A DNA stretch of 64,000 nt, taken from Termitomyces sp. T153. Taxonomy: Eukaryota; Basidiomycota; Agaricomycetes; Agaricales; Lyophyllaceae. The stretch lies in NCBI GenBank assembly GCA_018296165.2, contig JACKQL020000126.1, forward strand, positions 62,001 to 126,000. The letters run 5' to 3'. A program made the translations under genes and the position numbers. Under the pieces are notes generated by a model that saw nothing but the letters and a program-made list of their open reading frames with translations, was not told the DNA's origin and searched no databases. Below are positions 23,601 through 33,980 of the stretch, piece after piece. Positions within the stretch are counted from its first letter, which is position 1. Each line of letters begins with the position of its first letter.

Positions 23601-26072
23601 TTACTGCCTTTCATGATCGGCAGGTGCGGGGTCAACCACACGCTCGCCTGCGAGGCCAACATCCTCCACTGCGTTTTGTTTGTCTCCGAGATACCAGTTG
23701 GGCATCAAGAAAGAAAGGATGAAGGGTACCACAGCGAGGACAGTCGCGACAATGGTCATGACTTTCATAACGTCACTGTAAGCTAGAGTAGTCTTATCAG
23801 TAACTGAAACAAAGATAGATAAAGAAAGAAAATTAACCGGCAATGACACCCTCACGAATGGGTGTACCACGATCGTACGCCAACACTTGGGTAATGGAGC
23901 CGAAGAGGGTCGCACGATCTTCCTCACTCAGGAAAGGAAGATGCTTCGCCAGTTTGCCAGGCATGATATTTGACCAGATAGCCCCGGCTACAGGCCCAGA
24001 CACAACGTTAGTGAGGCTCAATAATAGCAAGATAAACCACATACCAATGCCGCTACCAATGGCTCCACCGATCTCGGTGATGAGGAGGACAACAGCAGTG
24101 CACATTGCGACGTCGGCGTGAGGAACCGCCGCCTGGGCACCAACCTGAGAAGCAACAGCAGCGAAGCCTCCACCGATACCCTGGAGCAGCTGTGTCCAGA
24201 CAAGTTCGGCGTCCGAGCCATCAGCACCACGAGAGTGAATCATGAGTCCAACCCCGAGAATCCTAATCCCAAGACCAACGACAAGTATCCACTAAAGATA
24301 TACTTCAGCAATTGCAAAGATAGCTGACACTCATGACACACTTTGTAGCGACGCATGAAACGCATAGAGATACCCGCAACGATACCGAAAACGGTCAAGG
24401 CGACAGTTTGAGTCTGTGTGAAATAGGTCGTATTAACAAGACTCCTGGAGGGGTGTGAGACGACGTGACAAATGCGATATGGAGTGGGATTTACCATGGC
24501 TTGACGATTAGTATGTACGAGTAGAGATAGGTGAAAGAAAGGTAGAAGGAAGCCTAGAATAAAAGGGATGTTCGATCAACCTGGATCTATTGTGGACTTA
24601 GTAAAGGCAACGTACGAAATCCAGAGCGCCGATGATAGATGCAATGACGATGCTCCTGTTCAAAGCAAAGCGACGGGGGATGACAGGGTATTTGGCGAAC
24701 TTAAATTCGTAAAGGCCAACGAAGGGAATCAGAATACAACCAATGACGATCATAGCGATCATCGAAGCTAATCAAAACGGGTGAGGCAGTGTCTTTGCGA
24801 ACTTCTATAGCTTGAAGCTTACGATTGTTCCATCCACCCTTAGCCCCACTAGACAATGTCAGGGGCAGGAGGATGAGAGCCACGCAAGTACCAATAAGCA
24901 CAAGTCCAGGGACGTCCAGCCTGTTTGCTCCGTCGAAAATCTGTTCAGAGAGGCTCTTGGCAGTAACCTTGTGCTTGGGCGTAATGCCGAGCTTCCTCGC
25001 CTTGTTCTCAGCCCAAAGGAGGGTGAGGATGAGTGGGAGAAGCGAAACAGGTATGAGAATGGCGAACATGCCGTCTGTCCGGCGTGGATTCATCAATGGA
25101 AGAGATGACTATTAAAGGAAAAATCGACGTACATCCCCAGCGCCAACCAGCATGCTTGATGACGCTTGCAGAGACATTAGCACCGACGAATGCATTGATG
25201 ATGAACGGCATGGATATGAGCGAAGAGACCAGGCCACGCCACTTAAGGGTGGTGATATCCGCAATGATGATCTGAGTTAGTAGCTGAAGGCCACTGTAAT
25301 GATGTCAATCGAAAGAACAACTAGTTTTGAGAGTGTCGACATACGTGTAACCACTACACGAAGCACGATGGTCAGCGAAGGCAAAGAAAAAGTCACCGAG
25401 AGCTTACATGGCATATAGAATGATGCCACCGGCGACGGTGCCAATACTCTTCGCGGAAGCAATGACGATGTAACCTAAAATAATCTTAGTTGTCTTCCTG
25501 TACGCGTATCAGGTGCATACCGACGACATAGAAAACCACTGTAAAAAAGTCAGAGTGGAAGAACAGCTGCGAGCGACGGTGGCTTACGGACGACGGTATA
25601 AGCAAGACCACGAGAAGTGACGTCAGCAACCTTGGCAATAACTGGTTTTCCGACCGCAACTATAATATCGAGGTTTAGCAATTGAACACAGCGATCGCAG
25701 AAGAGGACATACTGATAATGGACTGAGCGACCTGAATCGTGCTGATGAGAGTATGGTCCTCAAATGCGGACGCGGCATAGCTCAGATATGTGTACGTCGT
25801 CGAACCATCCAAGGAATAAATATACGCCGCAAGTCCTAGACTGAATGATCCGATGGTGAGATTCCGAGATGTTGAATATATATGAAAGCATTTGAATAGG
25901 CTCACCCGAGAAACAGGAACCACTTGGAGTACTTTCCATACACCTTGTGCGTCGCCTCGACTGTCTTGACGCCTTCATAGGCGACGATACCCTCCTCCGA
26001 GGTAGAAGGCGTCAATGCCACGGGACTTGTATTGTCAAAATCCATGGATTTCGCAGAGGCGGGAGCGGCCAT
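23601..26072 (-). CDS. Siderophore-iron transporter, MFS superfamily (Sit/ARN/Mir type)
   Basis: Thirteen exons close in frame to 607 residues, the usual family size. Exons on plus coordinates: 25906-26072, 25713-25840, 25588-25659, 25521-25538, 25408-25474, 25345-25353, 25133-25293, 24823-25074, 24616-24767, 24495-24553, 24342-24444, 23838-24291, 23601-23782. The hydrophilic N-terminus (about 40 residues) is followed by 14 predicted membrane segments. Family hallmarks are the first-helix region YIYSLDGSTTYTYLSYA, YTGLQLLTQIIIADIT, LKWRGLVSS, GGWNNPSMIAM, LGVGLMIHSRG, a Gln-Gly-Ile-Gly-Gly-Gly-Phe stretch and LPFLSEEDRATLFGSI near the C-terminus. Known members import ferric siderophores at the plasma membrane or vesicles. 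Two exons are tiny (18 and 9 nt). Upstream ATCTGATAA sites point to iron-dependent repression. Confidence 0.94.
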
Positions 26073-26185
26073 TTCTGAGGAAGGGACGGGGCGGGCGGAG
26101 GAAAACCGTAGTCATTGTCTGTACTTATAGGCGGAAGGGTGGTTGCCATCCTTGGGAAAAATGTATGATGGTATATAGTACGATC

Positions 26186-26194
26186 ATCTGATAA
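26186..26194 (+). promoter_or_regulatory. GATA site ATCTGATAA (iron-repressor type)
   Basis: An exact match to ATCWGATAA, the extended site reported for fungal iron-regulating GATA repressors of the SreA/Urbs1 family. It lies 114 bp upstream of the transporter start codon. Binding is inferred. Confidence 0.6.
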
Positions 26195-26210
26195 AATTCG
26201 CTTGTCCCTT

Positions 26211-26219
26211 ATCTGATAA
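26211..26219 (+). promoter_or_regulatory. Second GATA site ATCTGATAA
   Basis: Exact match 139 bp upstream of the transporter start. With its flanks it forms the palindrome cttatctgataag, giving GATA on both strands. A near match, ATCTGATTA, follows at 26232-26240. Confidence 0.6.
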
Positions 26220-26817
26220 GAAGATGCCCTAATCTGATTAGCCCTAATGGATCAATCATTTTTCATGTCTCACACCAAAATTGTCATTCCCTCCTGCACC
26301 GCACCTCTAGACCAAATACTCATACGCCCAGTAAGGAAGTTCGATAACTTTCCTAGGATTTTTGTACGTTGGAAACGAGACGTTTAACCCTTGTGTGTTG
26401 TGTATCATGTTCAGCAACCAACCACGCTTTCGCCAAGCCTCGCCAAGATGCTATCGACATTTGAATTGCCCGAAACAATCTAGCTCCCCATGAATGTCCA
26501 TGGTTGGGATGCCCCTACCACAGGCTAAGAGTCTGGGCCTCAACCAGCAGATGTATTCATGTAAGTACATTCCATAGAGAGCCGACAGAGTTTTTGCAAG
26601 TCGATACCACTCAAGTCTGGTTACCTGGACTCAGAAGCCATGTCCCGTTGAATTAACAAATAATGATTGAAGCATTTCTCCGTCGTATGTACAACCATGA
26701 ATCGGCAAACAGACGTCTGGCGAAAATCACGCGTGTATCGTTGTCAGTATTTTGATTCGATCAATCACAGCTCACATCAGTGTCTGGGCTGCTGTAACTC
26801 CGTGACCCAGAATTATC

Positions 26818-26848
26818 GCTCGGCCGTATGAATATAAATCGGCCGAGC
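26818..26848. repeat. Inverted repeat around a TATA-like word
   Basis: A 9-bp perfect arm, gctcggccg, is repeated inverted as cggccgagc. The 13-base loop contains aatataaat. Confidence 0.7.
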
Positions 26849-27026
26849 AACAAGTACCTAGAACCGATCACCCGAAAGACGTGCATACATATTGTGTAAG
26901 TCATCATGTGGACATCCGTATTGTACATATGCATGCCTGTTATAATATGTCAGCCACTTCACAGAATGTGGCACACGACCGCGCGTCGAAGTTAGTTGCT
27001 GCTAATTCACTTCATATCGTGGTCGA

Positions 27027-28656
27027 CTATGGGGGAGGAACGTCCGTCTCACAGCGTGCCCACGGAGAATCCCTCTCTGCTCTCAACCACTCCACCTGCT
27101 TCTTCATATGCTCAAGCACCGTTTCCATTCCCTCCTGACCGCGACTCTGTCTCCTAATGCTCGACATCTGTCTCTCAATCTGAATAATCTGTGCGCCGAG
27201 CTGTACCTGACGATATGTTGGCGGGTCCGTATGGACTGGGGTTTGTGAGACAGAAGCAGAGAACTCGGATCGCACGGGCCCTTGAGGCGTAGGTACAGTG
27301 ATAGCCTGCTGGAAGCTGAGAGGCGGCAGGATGGGGCTGGTGCCGACAGCATGGCCCTCTTCTATGTCCGGAGCGAGCGGCCGGTGTTTGATCATAAGAT
27401 CTCGCTTGAAAGTCAGGCGCTTCCTTTTCTTCCTGTCCTTGCGTTTAATGAGAACAAAGAGAATAGCAAGAAGAAGAATTAATATGACGCTGCCCACGAC
27501 GCCACCAACGACAGCCGCTGTATTCACTGCGGACATTGATGAGGCACTGGAAGGTGTATGGGTTGCTTCGGCAATGGCGGAACTCCTGTAGCGATATGTC
27601 AAGGGGGGTTGGAGGCAGAACACAACACGCACGAAGATTTTCCGGTCCTATTTGGAATGAGAAGATATGAAATCCGCGAAACAAGAAAAAGATTATACTC
27701 ACGATGAAGGTAACCCAGTCGTTGTAGTCACCGTGGCGGTGGAGGCCGTAGCAGCCGACCTGACAGACGCCTCAGTTTCACCGGATGAAATATAACAAAA
27801 ACTCACTGGAGGGATGTACTGATCACCGATACAGAGATAGCTGGCGCACTAGCATGAACGAAAATCAGATTGCTCGACGCAATTTCTTGGTTACCACGTC
27901 TATTTCGCAAATGATCTTGAGTTGGGCGAGTCTTCACAAGTAAGGAAAGGTAGTCACTCGAAGTTTACTGCCGTGAGTACGAATCGTCTACCATGAGGAG
28001 ATCTCGATCAGAATCGCTGCCTCTTGCAAGGAACGCATACCACACACCCTTGAGTTGTGAAAATCACAGACACATTTCCGCTCAGTCTTCCGTCCGTAGC
28101 GTTGATAGTTGCGGCAAGCCCAGTGTCATTGCCATCATGGTGGACAAATCGCAAGTCGAAAAGCATTGGGTCCACTTCATTTCGCCTCCAGGTTACGTTA
28201 GTAGGCACCAACACGCTTGCAGTGTGCCGAGTTTCGAGCGTCAACGAATAGACGGCCGTGAAGAGCGATATGCCCAATCTAGTGAATTCAAGCGAGTATG
28301 TGATGGGTAAGCACAGAGATGGAACATGTAAGAGCCACTGACAAAAGATGACATTGCATGACTACCAGAGACAACAGTCTGATGTTAACGAGGTCGATGA
28401 AGTAATGAAATGAGCGGCCAGCGCTATTCCTAAGGATAATGACGAAGGGGACGAAATTGAAAGATGGAGAGAGGTAACAGGAACCGGCCTGTGATGTCTA
28501 GGGAATAGGGCTGGAAAGCATCTCCTGTTCCCTGTGGCTATGTGGTCTGATCTCATCTGCAACCTCGGATCAAAAACTGTACAGTGGAGATGCGACCACA
28601 CTGGCATGGGCAACAGCAAGTACGGTTATGATTGCTCCTCTCAAGAGCCATGACAT
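27027..28656 (-). CDS. Single-pass membrane protein with long cytosolic tail (hypothetical)
   Basis: A multi-exon gene. The likely start (complement of 28654-28656) encodes the hydrophobic leader MSWLLRGAIITVLAVAHASV. The middle exon, near 28010-28290, encodes a beta-rich extracellular region (SLTLETRHTASVLVPTNVTW, DLRFVHHDGND) with NVT and NAT glycosylation sequons. Ser/Thr-rich exons follow. The last exon has one membrane span (AAVVGGVVGSVILILLLAI) with a basic stop-transfer run KRKDRKKRKRL, and a cytosolic tail ending in a Gln/Arg-rich helix (QIIQIERQMSSIRRQSR). This layout is common in agaricomycete surface proteins resembling wall-sensor or Mid2-like architectures, but I cannot assign a function. 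N-terminal splice junctions are uncertain. The downstream end (27027) is firm. Confidence 0.65.
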
Positions 28657-29062
28657 GATGAGATGATGTATTCCAAACTAACTGCAATAGTCGTTACAGT
28701 GGCATATCTCATGATCGATCCGATGCGTTTGTCCTGAATGTATTCTTCAACCAATACAACATACAAGTAGGCCCAAATGACAAAGTGGATATATTCAGTA
28801 CATTCGTAGACATTTCGTTTAGAGTGGATCAGGTTATTTGTAGTATCAGTCCAATATGTCTGAGTGGATTGGGAGCGTGGGTATCACAATGTGTAATGAT
28901 GAATCTTCGAGTCCCGTAGATGAAAACACCCGAGGTCAATTGGGGAGAAATTCCAGTGTCCGTCTAGAAGTACATCACCGGAGGGATCCCTGTTGGCTGC
29001 CACAAAACAATCGATGCTCGCGTCAAAGAACTCACCAGTTCTATCGCTTCGACCCATCTACA
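28657..29062. other. Intergenic
   Basis: Short region between two minus-strand genes. The plus-strand frame at 28856-29263 runs antisense into the next gene and is not credible. Confidence 0.5.
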
Positions 29063-29891
29063 TTAAAAGAAACGTCGATAAAAGACAGGTCTTTGTGGGA
29101 TTTGTTGTTGTTGCGCTGGATTGTATGCCATTGGTGGGTATATGGTTGGTGGGTATGCAGCACCTTGAGGGTGTTGTACTGGCCGGGAAGTACGAGGCTG
29201 TGTTGGATGGGGTCTGGAGTACTGGTACGTAGGAGGCGCTGCCGTTTGCGGAGGGTAATGTGATCCCGGTCTTCGACTATAGTTCTGAGATGTCATGTAC
29301 GATGTGCTTTGGAATACATGCCCAGCGTTAGGCTGGAAGTACGACGGACGCTTTATGCCACAAGGTGTCAATAGTTGAATGAGTAGGAATCAATGGACTT
29401 ACACTTGCGGAGTTTACGCCAGCCTGTGGGAAGGGAGTGTAGGGTCCTGGGAAGGCAGGCTGCCCCGACCGTGGGGTCGGGCCATAGGGATATGGGTATA
29501 CTTGAGCGAGTCGAGAAGTGGATCGAGACGCTGGATCGACCGCACGGTGCGAGGAAGATTGATGATCTGTAGAATGATGCCGTGAATGTGAAGGTCTTTG
29601 TTGAGGCTGCGCCATGTATGGAAATGGGTTCTGTGGAGGCCATGGCATCGGTCCGGGATATTGCCTTGTGGATGAGGATGATGAGGAAGACGTAGAAGCT
29701 CGCCGAGGACGGGATTCATTGTTTCGATGGCGCCGTCGACGGAGGTGCTGAGAAGAGGACGGCTTACGAGATTCCCTTGCAGCACCAAACTCGGTTCTAT
29801 GCGCTTCCGTTTGGTCGACCCAATGTGCAATGCGCCGTTGTGTAGCCATATAGCGCTCCAGTGCCTCGGGGGAGTAATCATACTCCGTCAT
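29063..29891 (-). CDS. MTEYD-family protein, paralog 3
   Basis: Two exons, 29403-29891 and 29063-29350, are joined in phase 0 and give 258 residues. The start is set at MTEYDYSPEALERY, because both paralogs at 53 and 56 kb begin at exactly this Met; an in-frame upstream MGAAA extension is possible. The conserved head (about residues 1-30) continues TQRRIAHWV.QTEAH. The rest is low complexity: a basic RRRRHR stretch, a poly-Ser run, then Pro/Tyr/Gln-rich sequence with PYPYGPTPR and YPPTIYPPMAYNP. No catalytic motif, signal peptide or membrane span is visible. The protein is probably disordered apart from the short helical head. Function is unknown. The family resembles uncharacterised agaricomycete proteins I have seen, an impression I cannot verify here. 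Confidence 0.8.
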
Positions 29892-30539
29892 GGCTGCGGC
29901 GCCCAAGCTGCAGAAGGTGTTAAATAGATCAGTGGAGGAGTCAAGAAGCGTCTTTTAAGTCCGGGACCGCCAGCAGCAGATAATATGATGACGTTACCAT
30001 TGTATGCAGTGCCAGGAGGCTGGTGGCGCGAGGCACAACCTGTACATAACGCCTCGATTGTCAGGTTGCCGACGTGAAGAATGTGGTTGTCACGAGGCCG
30101 AAAGGGGAACAATCGGACCAGAATGGACTCAAAAGGAAAGATTCCAATAATAGACCAATATATATTGTATGTGTGTATTGTACGTGAGAGATCTGGTTTT
30201 GGATTACTTCAATATGAATGTCAGAATAATAGTCATCCTCAAGGAGAATTACTGAAAAGTTTGGTTGCAATCGCAACAACTTTGTAGAAATTCGAGAAAC
30301 TCCCGCAACTCCCGTGCCAAGCACCTCATTCGAAAGGGAACAGCTAGACACAAAGGGAACAGCTCAAGGTCAGTTTAGATCATGTCATTGTCCAATGTAA
30401 TTAAACATAAGTATAAGCTTTTTATATGTAGCAGCCTTGTGTTCTCATATAGAGCCTCGCTCAGTACAGCCTTATCCATCAGAAATATGCAGTCACTTCG
30501 AAATTTTCTACCCCGATGTTCGCGAAATTCGCCATTGGG
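29892..30539. other. Intergenic
   Basis: No recognisable coding. It is the likely promoter of paralog 3 next to the left flank of the recombinase remnant. Confidence 0.5.
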
Positions 30540-31040
30540 CCAAAGTCATATAAACTACACTCGCCGGATGCGTGCGCCTCAAACCAGGTAGCGCTCACAC
30601 GGGACGATCTAAGGCCAGATGGCTGTCTCTTTGTGGCTATGTTACTTACGGGTTTTTACGGCCTTCTACGACTCGGCGAAATGGCACAACCGGACGACAC
30701 GAGGTTGAAACATGAAAGAAAGACAATACACATCCTCTCTACTCGAGTAGATGATTCCTTTTCTAAATTCCAGTTCCATCACAAAAGGGAGACGCTCTCT
30801 CTGAGGGTAATCGCATAATCATTCGCAAAATGGATCCCATAACGGATCCACCCTTTCAGTATCTCGCAAACAGGTCTACGGCTTTCCCCGGACGCGAGCT
30901 GTGGCTCAGGAGGTCCTTTCTCACCTCTATTGCTGGCCAGTCATTGAGAGCGGGGAAGGTGGTCCTTGAAGCGTTCCACCGTTACATGAGAAAAAATCCT
31001 ATTTTGATCCACACATTGACCATGAGTCACTGCGGCTGAC
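30540..31040 (+). pseudogene. Tyrosine-recombinase-like (DNA breaking-rejoining) gene remnant
   Basis: Two frames resemble the core of agaricomycete integrase/recombinase-like proteins: VALTRDDLRPDG, then LFVAMLLTGFYGLLRLGEM, and after a frame change ELWLRRSFLTSIAGQSLRAG and YMRKNPILIHTL. In the family a segment of roughly 30 residues, carrying a catalytic-region helix, normally separates the SLRAGG motif from the RKNP segment. Here the two are nearly fused, indicating an internal deletion. There is no clear N-terminal half, and a frameshift lies near 30820. The catalytic Tyr is not evident. I read this as a dead fragment of a mobile element. Confidence 0.7.
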
Positions 31041-32024
31041 CATCGACCGGTCTATAACTCTCAATATTGAACAACTGCACACCCTTCAACAACACCCTTC
31101 CTTGGCTTCTCGATGGTTCCTTGTCTATCGGACATATACACGCGCACCTCTGGACTCTTTTCTGACTTCAACACGGACACACATGCGCCCCCCCCCTTTT
31201 CTTTCTAGTTCCTACGGGACACTTACAGGAACAAATTTCGTCACATACACGAAGAGAGCTTTTATACTGGACCTGAACCTCTTTCTCTGCCGATTTTCTA
31301 CATAACTTTTGTTTGCTGATTGTTCTACAATTGAGCGTATACACGACTTCAGCTATGTTATGCATTTCCTGCACATTTGCTCCAGTTAAGTCCTGACCTG
31401 CATCTCGCTACAACTTTTATTTTCGTTTTCTTCAGGACCAGTACCAAAAAAAAAGCGGTTGAATGTACGAATCGCTACTCTCAAATCTTATAGGGTCTAG
31501 CCGCATCGACGGTATATAAAATGCCATCTGGCTGGGCTGAGAGCTTAAGCCCTCTCGAGCCTCCAGGCTTTATCGACGTATGGAGAGTTCCAGGAGTAAG
31601 TGGGATCATTTGGATATCTATTTTTACTCATTTTCGATCATGGTTGTAAGTTATCACGGCAAAATCAGCTGTACCGCAGTCCCTCTACTCGAGCTTGTCT
31701 CCATCAGGGGAGATCGGTTACCGATTCAGCTAGGGACAAAGATCTCATCTACAAGTAGATCTGGGGACAACAAGGCTATGAGCAACATGTTGATTCTAAT
31801 CGGAGTAAAACACATCAGATGGATTAACCACTCACATCTACTTCCTGAAAGGATTCTGAACGTCAAGAGATCTTTGGTCCACAATGTCTTCCCGGCTCGA
31901 ATTGTCTGTGTCGAGGTCTGCGATAGAAACAAGAAAGTTAGATTTGCTTACGACATGTCTTGTTCATCTCTACTGACCCATTTCTGACATAGATGGTGTA
32001 ACTCGATATTCTAACAACCTGTGG
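31041..32024. other. Promoter-like site and an uncertain short frame
   Basis: A TATA-like tatataaaa (near 31512) precedes an ATG at 31580 opening a 135-residue frame (31580-31987) with no recognisable motif. It may be spliced (gagtaagtg near 31594 could be a donor), so a small unrecognised gene is possible but not supported. Confidence 0.3.
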
Positions 32025-32354
32025 TTATCCTGACCGTCCTTCAACGACAGACCTACCAGGACAACGGTCAAAATGTTGATATTTGTGATGACTGAATTCA
32101 TACATGCCTTCCCAATTACTGACAGGCTGTTTGGCAACAGATTTGGCTGCTCCTTTTACCGTTGTGAGTTTGCTTTCACAAATCGTTATCTTTTTCGAAC
32201 TGTTCACAATGGCGACATCGACTGGTACATTGATCGTGAGATCTTCGTTGACCGCTGTCATATCCGTTTGATAAATTTCTATATCGCAGCTATTGTTGAT
32301 CACAGCAATTGAGGTTTTTGAAGGAGGTTGATAGTGAGGTTGTTCTGGCGACAT
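32025..32354 (-). CDS. Short beta-repeat protein, gene 1
   Basis: A minus-strand frame starting MSPEQPHYQPPSKTS. It contains two copies of a short repeat: IAVINNSCDIEI..T.MTAV, and VDVAIVNSSKKITI..S.LTTVKG. The pattern (hydrophobic triplet, Asn/Asp-Ser, alternating Ile/Val, then Thr-Ala-Val-x-Gly) matches genes 2-4 at 33.4-36.8 kb. Residues beyond about 83 (after QPVSNWEG) are probably intronic, and the 3' end is not resolved. It has no signal peptide. Such alternating hydrophobic repeats suggest a small beta-solenoid or amyloid-prone fold (inference). The gene is opposite in strand to its three relatives. Confidence 0.6.
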   Translation of the reverse strand: MSPEQPHYQPPSKTSIAVINNSCDIEIYQTDMTAVNEDLTINVPVDVAIVNSSKKITICESKLTTVKGAAKSVAKQPVSNWEGMYEFSHHKYQHFDRCPGRSVVEGRSG

Positions 32355-33405
32355 AGTTGGAATAACGAGCGACTACAAAATAGTTGCAAATTTTGGCCAT
32401 GCTTTGAAAGATGCATGTAGATGGCTGTGCATTCCGAGTATGTCGTTTCTATCCCAGCGAAATTAAGCAGTCCTGAGAATCAATATCGTTGGAGCTGTAC
32501 TTCTGAAACTCCGACGGTCTATCCCGAGTAGGTAAACAAATCTATGTACTCTAATGGGTGTCAGGTAGATGGGAAATTAAGTCTATTTTCACTGTAATGG
32601 GTGTCATATGTCATATGAATGCTCTGCGCTCGGTATTTTCTCATGTTGCAACAAAACGTGTTGTGATAGAAGAAATGCAATGTATCAAGGCTGTACATAT
32701 AATGAGGATTGATATAGTGACATTTATTAACACTATCGTGGAAGAAAGATGAACGTGCGGTGAGTAAAAGCGGATTGTCTTTTGTCATTACCGATGTGGA
32801 AAACCACAGTAAGAAAGTTGGTCAACATTCCGTGGTCAAAAGTATAACATCCACACAAATCTACCAATCAGCAGAGAAACTGGACAGAGAAGCTAAGCTG
32901 AAGAGACGAGCGGATGGAAAAGAAGCTGTGGAGACCAAGAATAGGCTGAGCAGTTGTATGTCGTAATATTCACTGCTTTCAGCTGGGGAAAACTCCAACC
33001 ACAGCATTTACTCATTTTTGAGCTGTTCACCTATACCAGGGTCCGATCTTATCGCATGAGCGCCTGCGTACAATTTTTGCTTTTGACATGCATAGCCTTA
33101 TTGGAACCTCTTGGAATCGCTGAAGCTATCATACATCTCGTGTATCCTCCTCAATAATAACGGGTTGAAAGCTTAATACCTAAGGGCAAACTTGTGTTTC
33201 CGAACGGGATACGGTCTGTCGTGTACTCATTCTGACAGTTGGATATCTGATGTTCTGTTTCGACATAGTCGGAACAGGATCTCCTGAATGTATTTTTGGT
33301 GATGCAGTATTAGTATTTAAGAAAGCTGATGTTTAAGTCTTCATCACGTTTGCCAATACCACTATACGCCCAGACTATCACGAGGCTGGTAATCCAACGG
33401 AGACC
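32355..33405. other. Intergenic between divergent beta-repeat genes
   Basis: No gene recognised. 32558-32752 (+) and 32760-32966 (+) are short uninformative frames. A TATA-like tatttaag near 33317 lies upstream of gene 2. Confidence 0.45.
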
Positions 33406-33980
33406 ATGGAGATCGCTACGTTCAAAAAGATTGACAACGCAAACATGAGTGGTGTAACTGCGACGGCCGTCCAAGGCAACATCGAGACTGATACTGGAAC
33501 GGTTGCCGTGGTCAAGGATTCAAAAAATCTGACTATATCTGGGGGCAACTTTACAGCGGTAGGAGGAAGCATCCGCCGTCCGGATGGTCTACAGACCACT
33601 AAGCAATATGACAAGGGTCGTGACAGACAAAGTCGTATGTGTGTTTGCAATCATGATAGGTTCCAACCAATTGATGAGGTTTAGGAGCTGCGTCCAGGAA
33701 GGGCGGCAATGTTAATCGTTATGGTTCGAATACACCTTATCCTATGAGAAATGATGGGAAGATATCATCAAGAGGAAGTGTGCGTATGATAGATGTGGAA
33801 TCACAGAATATCGTGGAGGGGTTCTCACCAGTGTTTTTTTGTTACAGGCACATTCGATCGGAAGGAAGAATCATAGGTGGGGTCTCAAGAAAGTTTCTAT
33901 CTCTAAGGAGGCGTTACCTGCGCCTAAAGTCCTTGAAGCAGATAGAAGCACCCCCCCAACACAGGATTTGGTTGAGCTAG
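33406..33980 (+). CDS. Short beta-repeat protein, gene 2
   Basis: The first exon, 33406-33634, encodes MEIATFKKIDNANMSG, TATAVQGNIET, VAVVKDSKNLTISGG and FTAVGGSIR, two repeats of the family. It ends in phase 1 at a gtatgt donor after RDRQS. An acceptor at ttag 33681-33684 continues in frame into a basic Arg/Gly/Ser-rich tail of about 98 residues, ending at 33980. The tail does not resemble the other members, and a further intron there cannot be excluded. The leader before the ATG (about 33331-33375) resembles that of gene 3. Function unknown. Confidence 0.6.

Larger units (their letters stand above)
26073..27026. other. Transporter promoter and intergenic region
   Basis: Contains the GATA sites listed separately and a hairpin at 26818-26848. 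No coding recognised. Confidence 0.55.

Noticed and set aside
21224..26072. Siderophore biosynthetic cluster
   Set aside because: No non-ribosomal peptide synthetase, ornithine monooxygenase or acyltransferase in the window.
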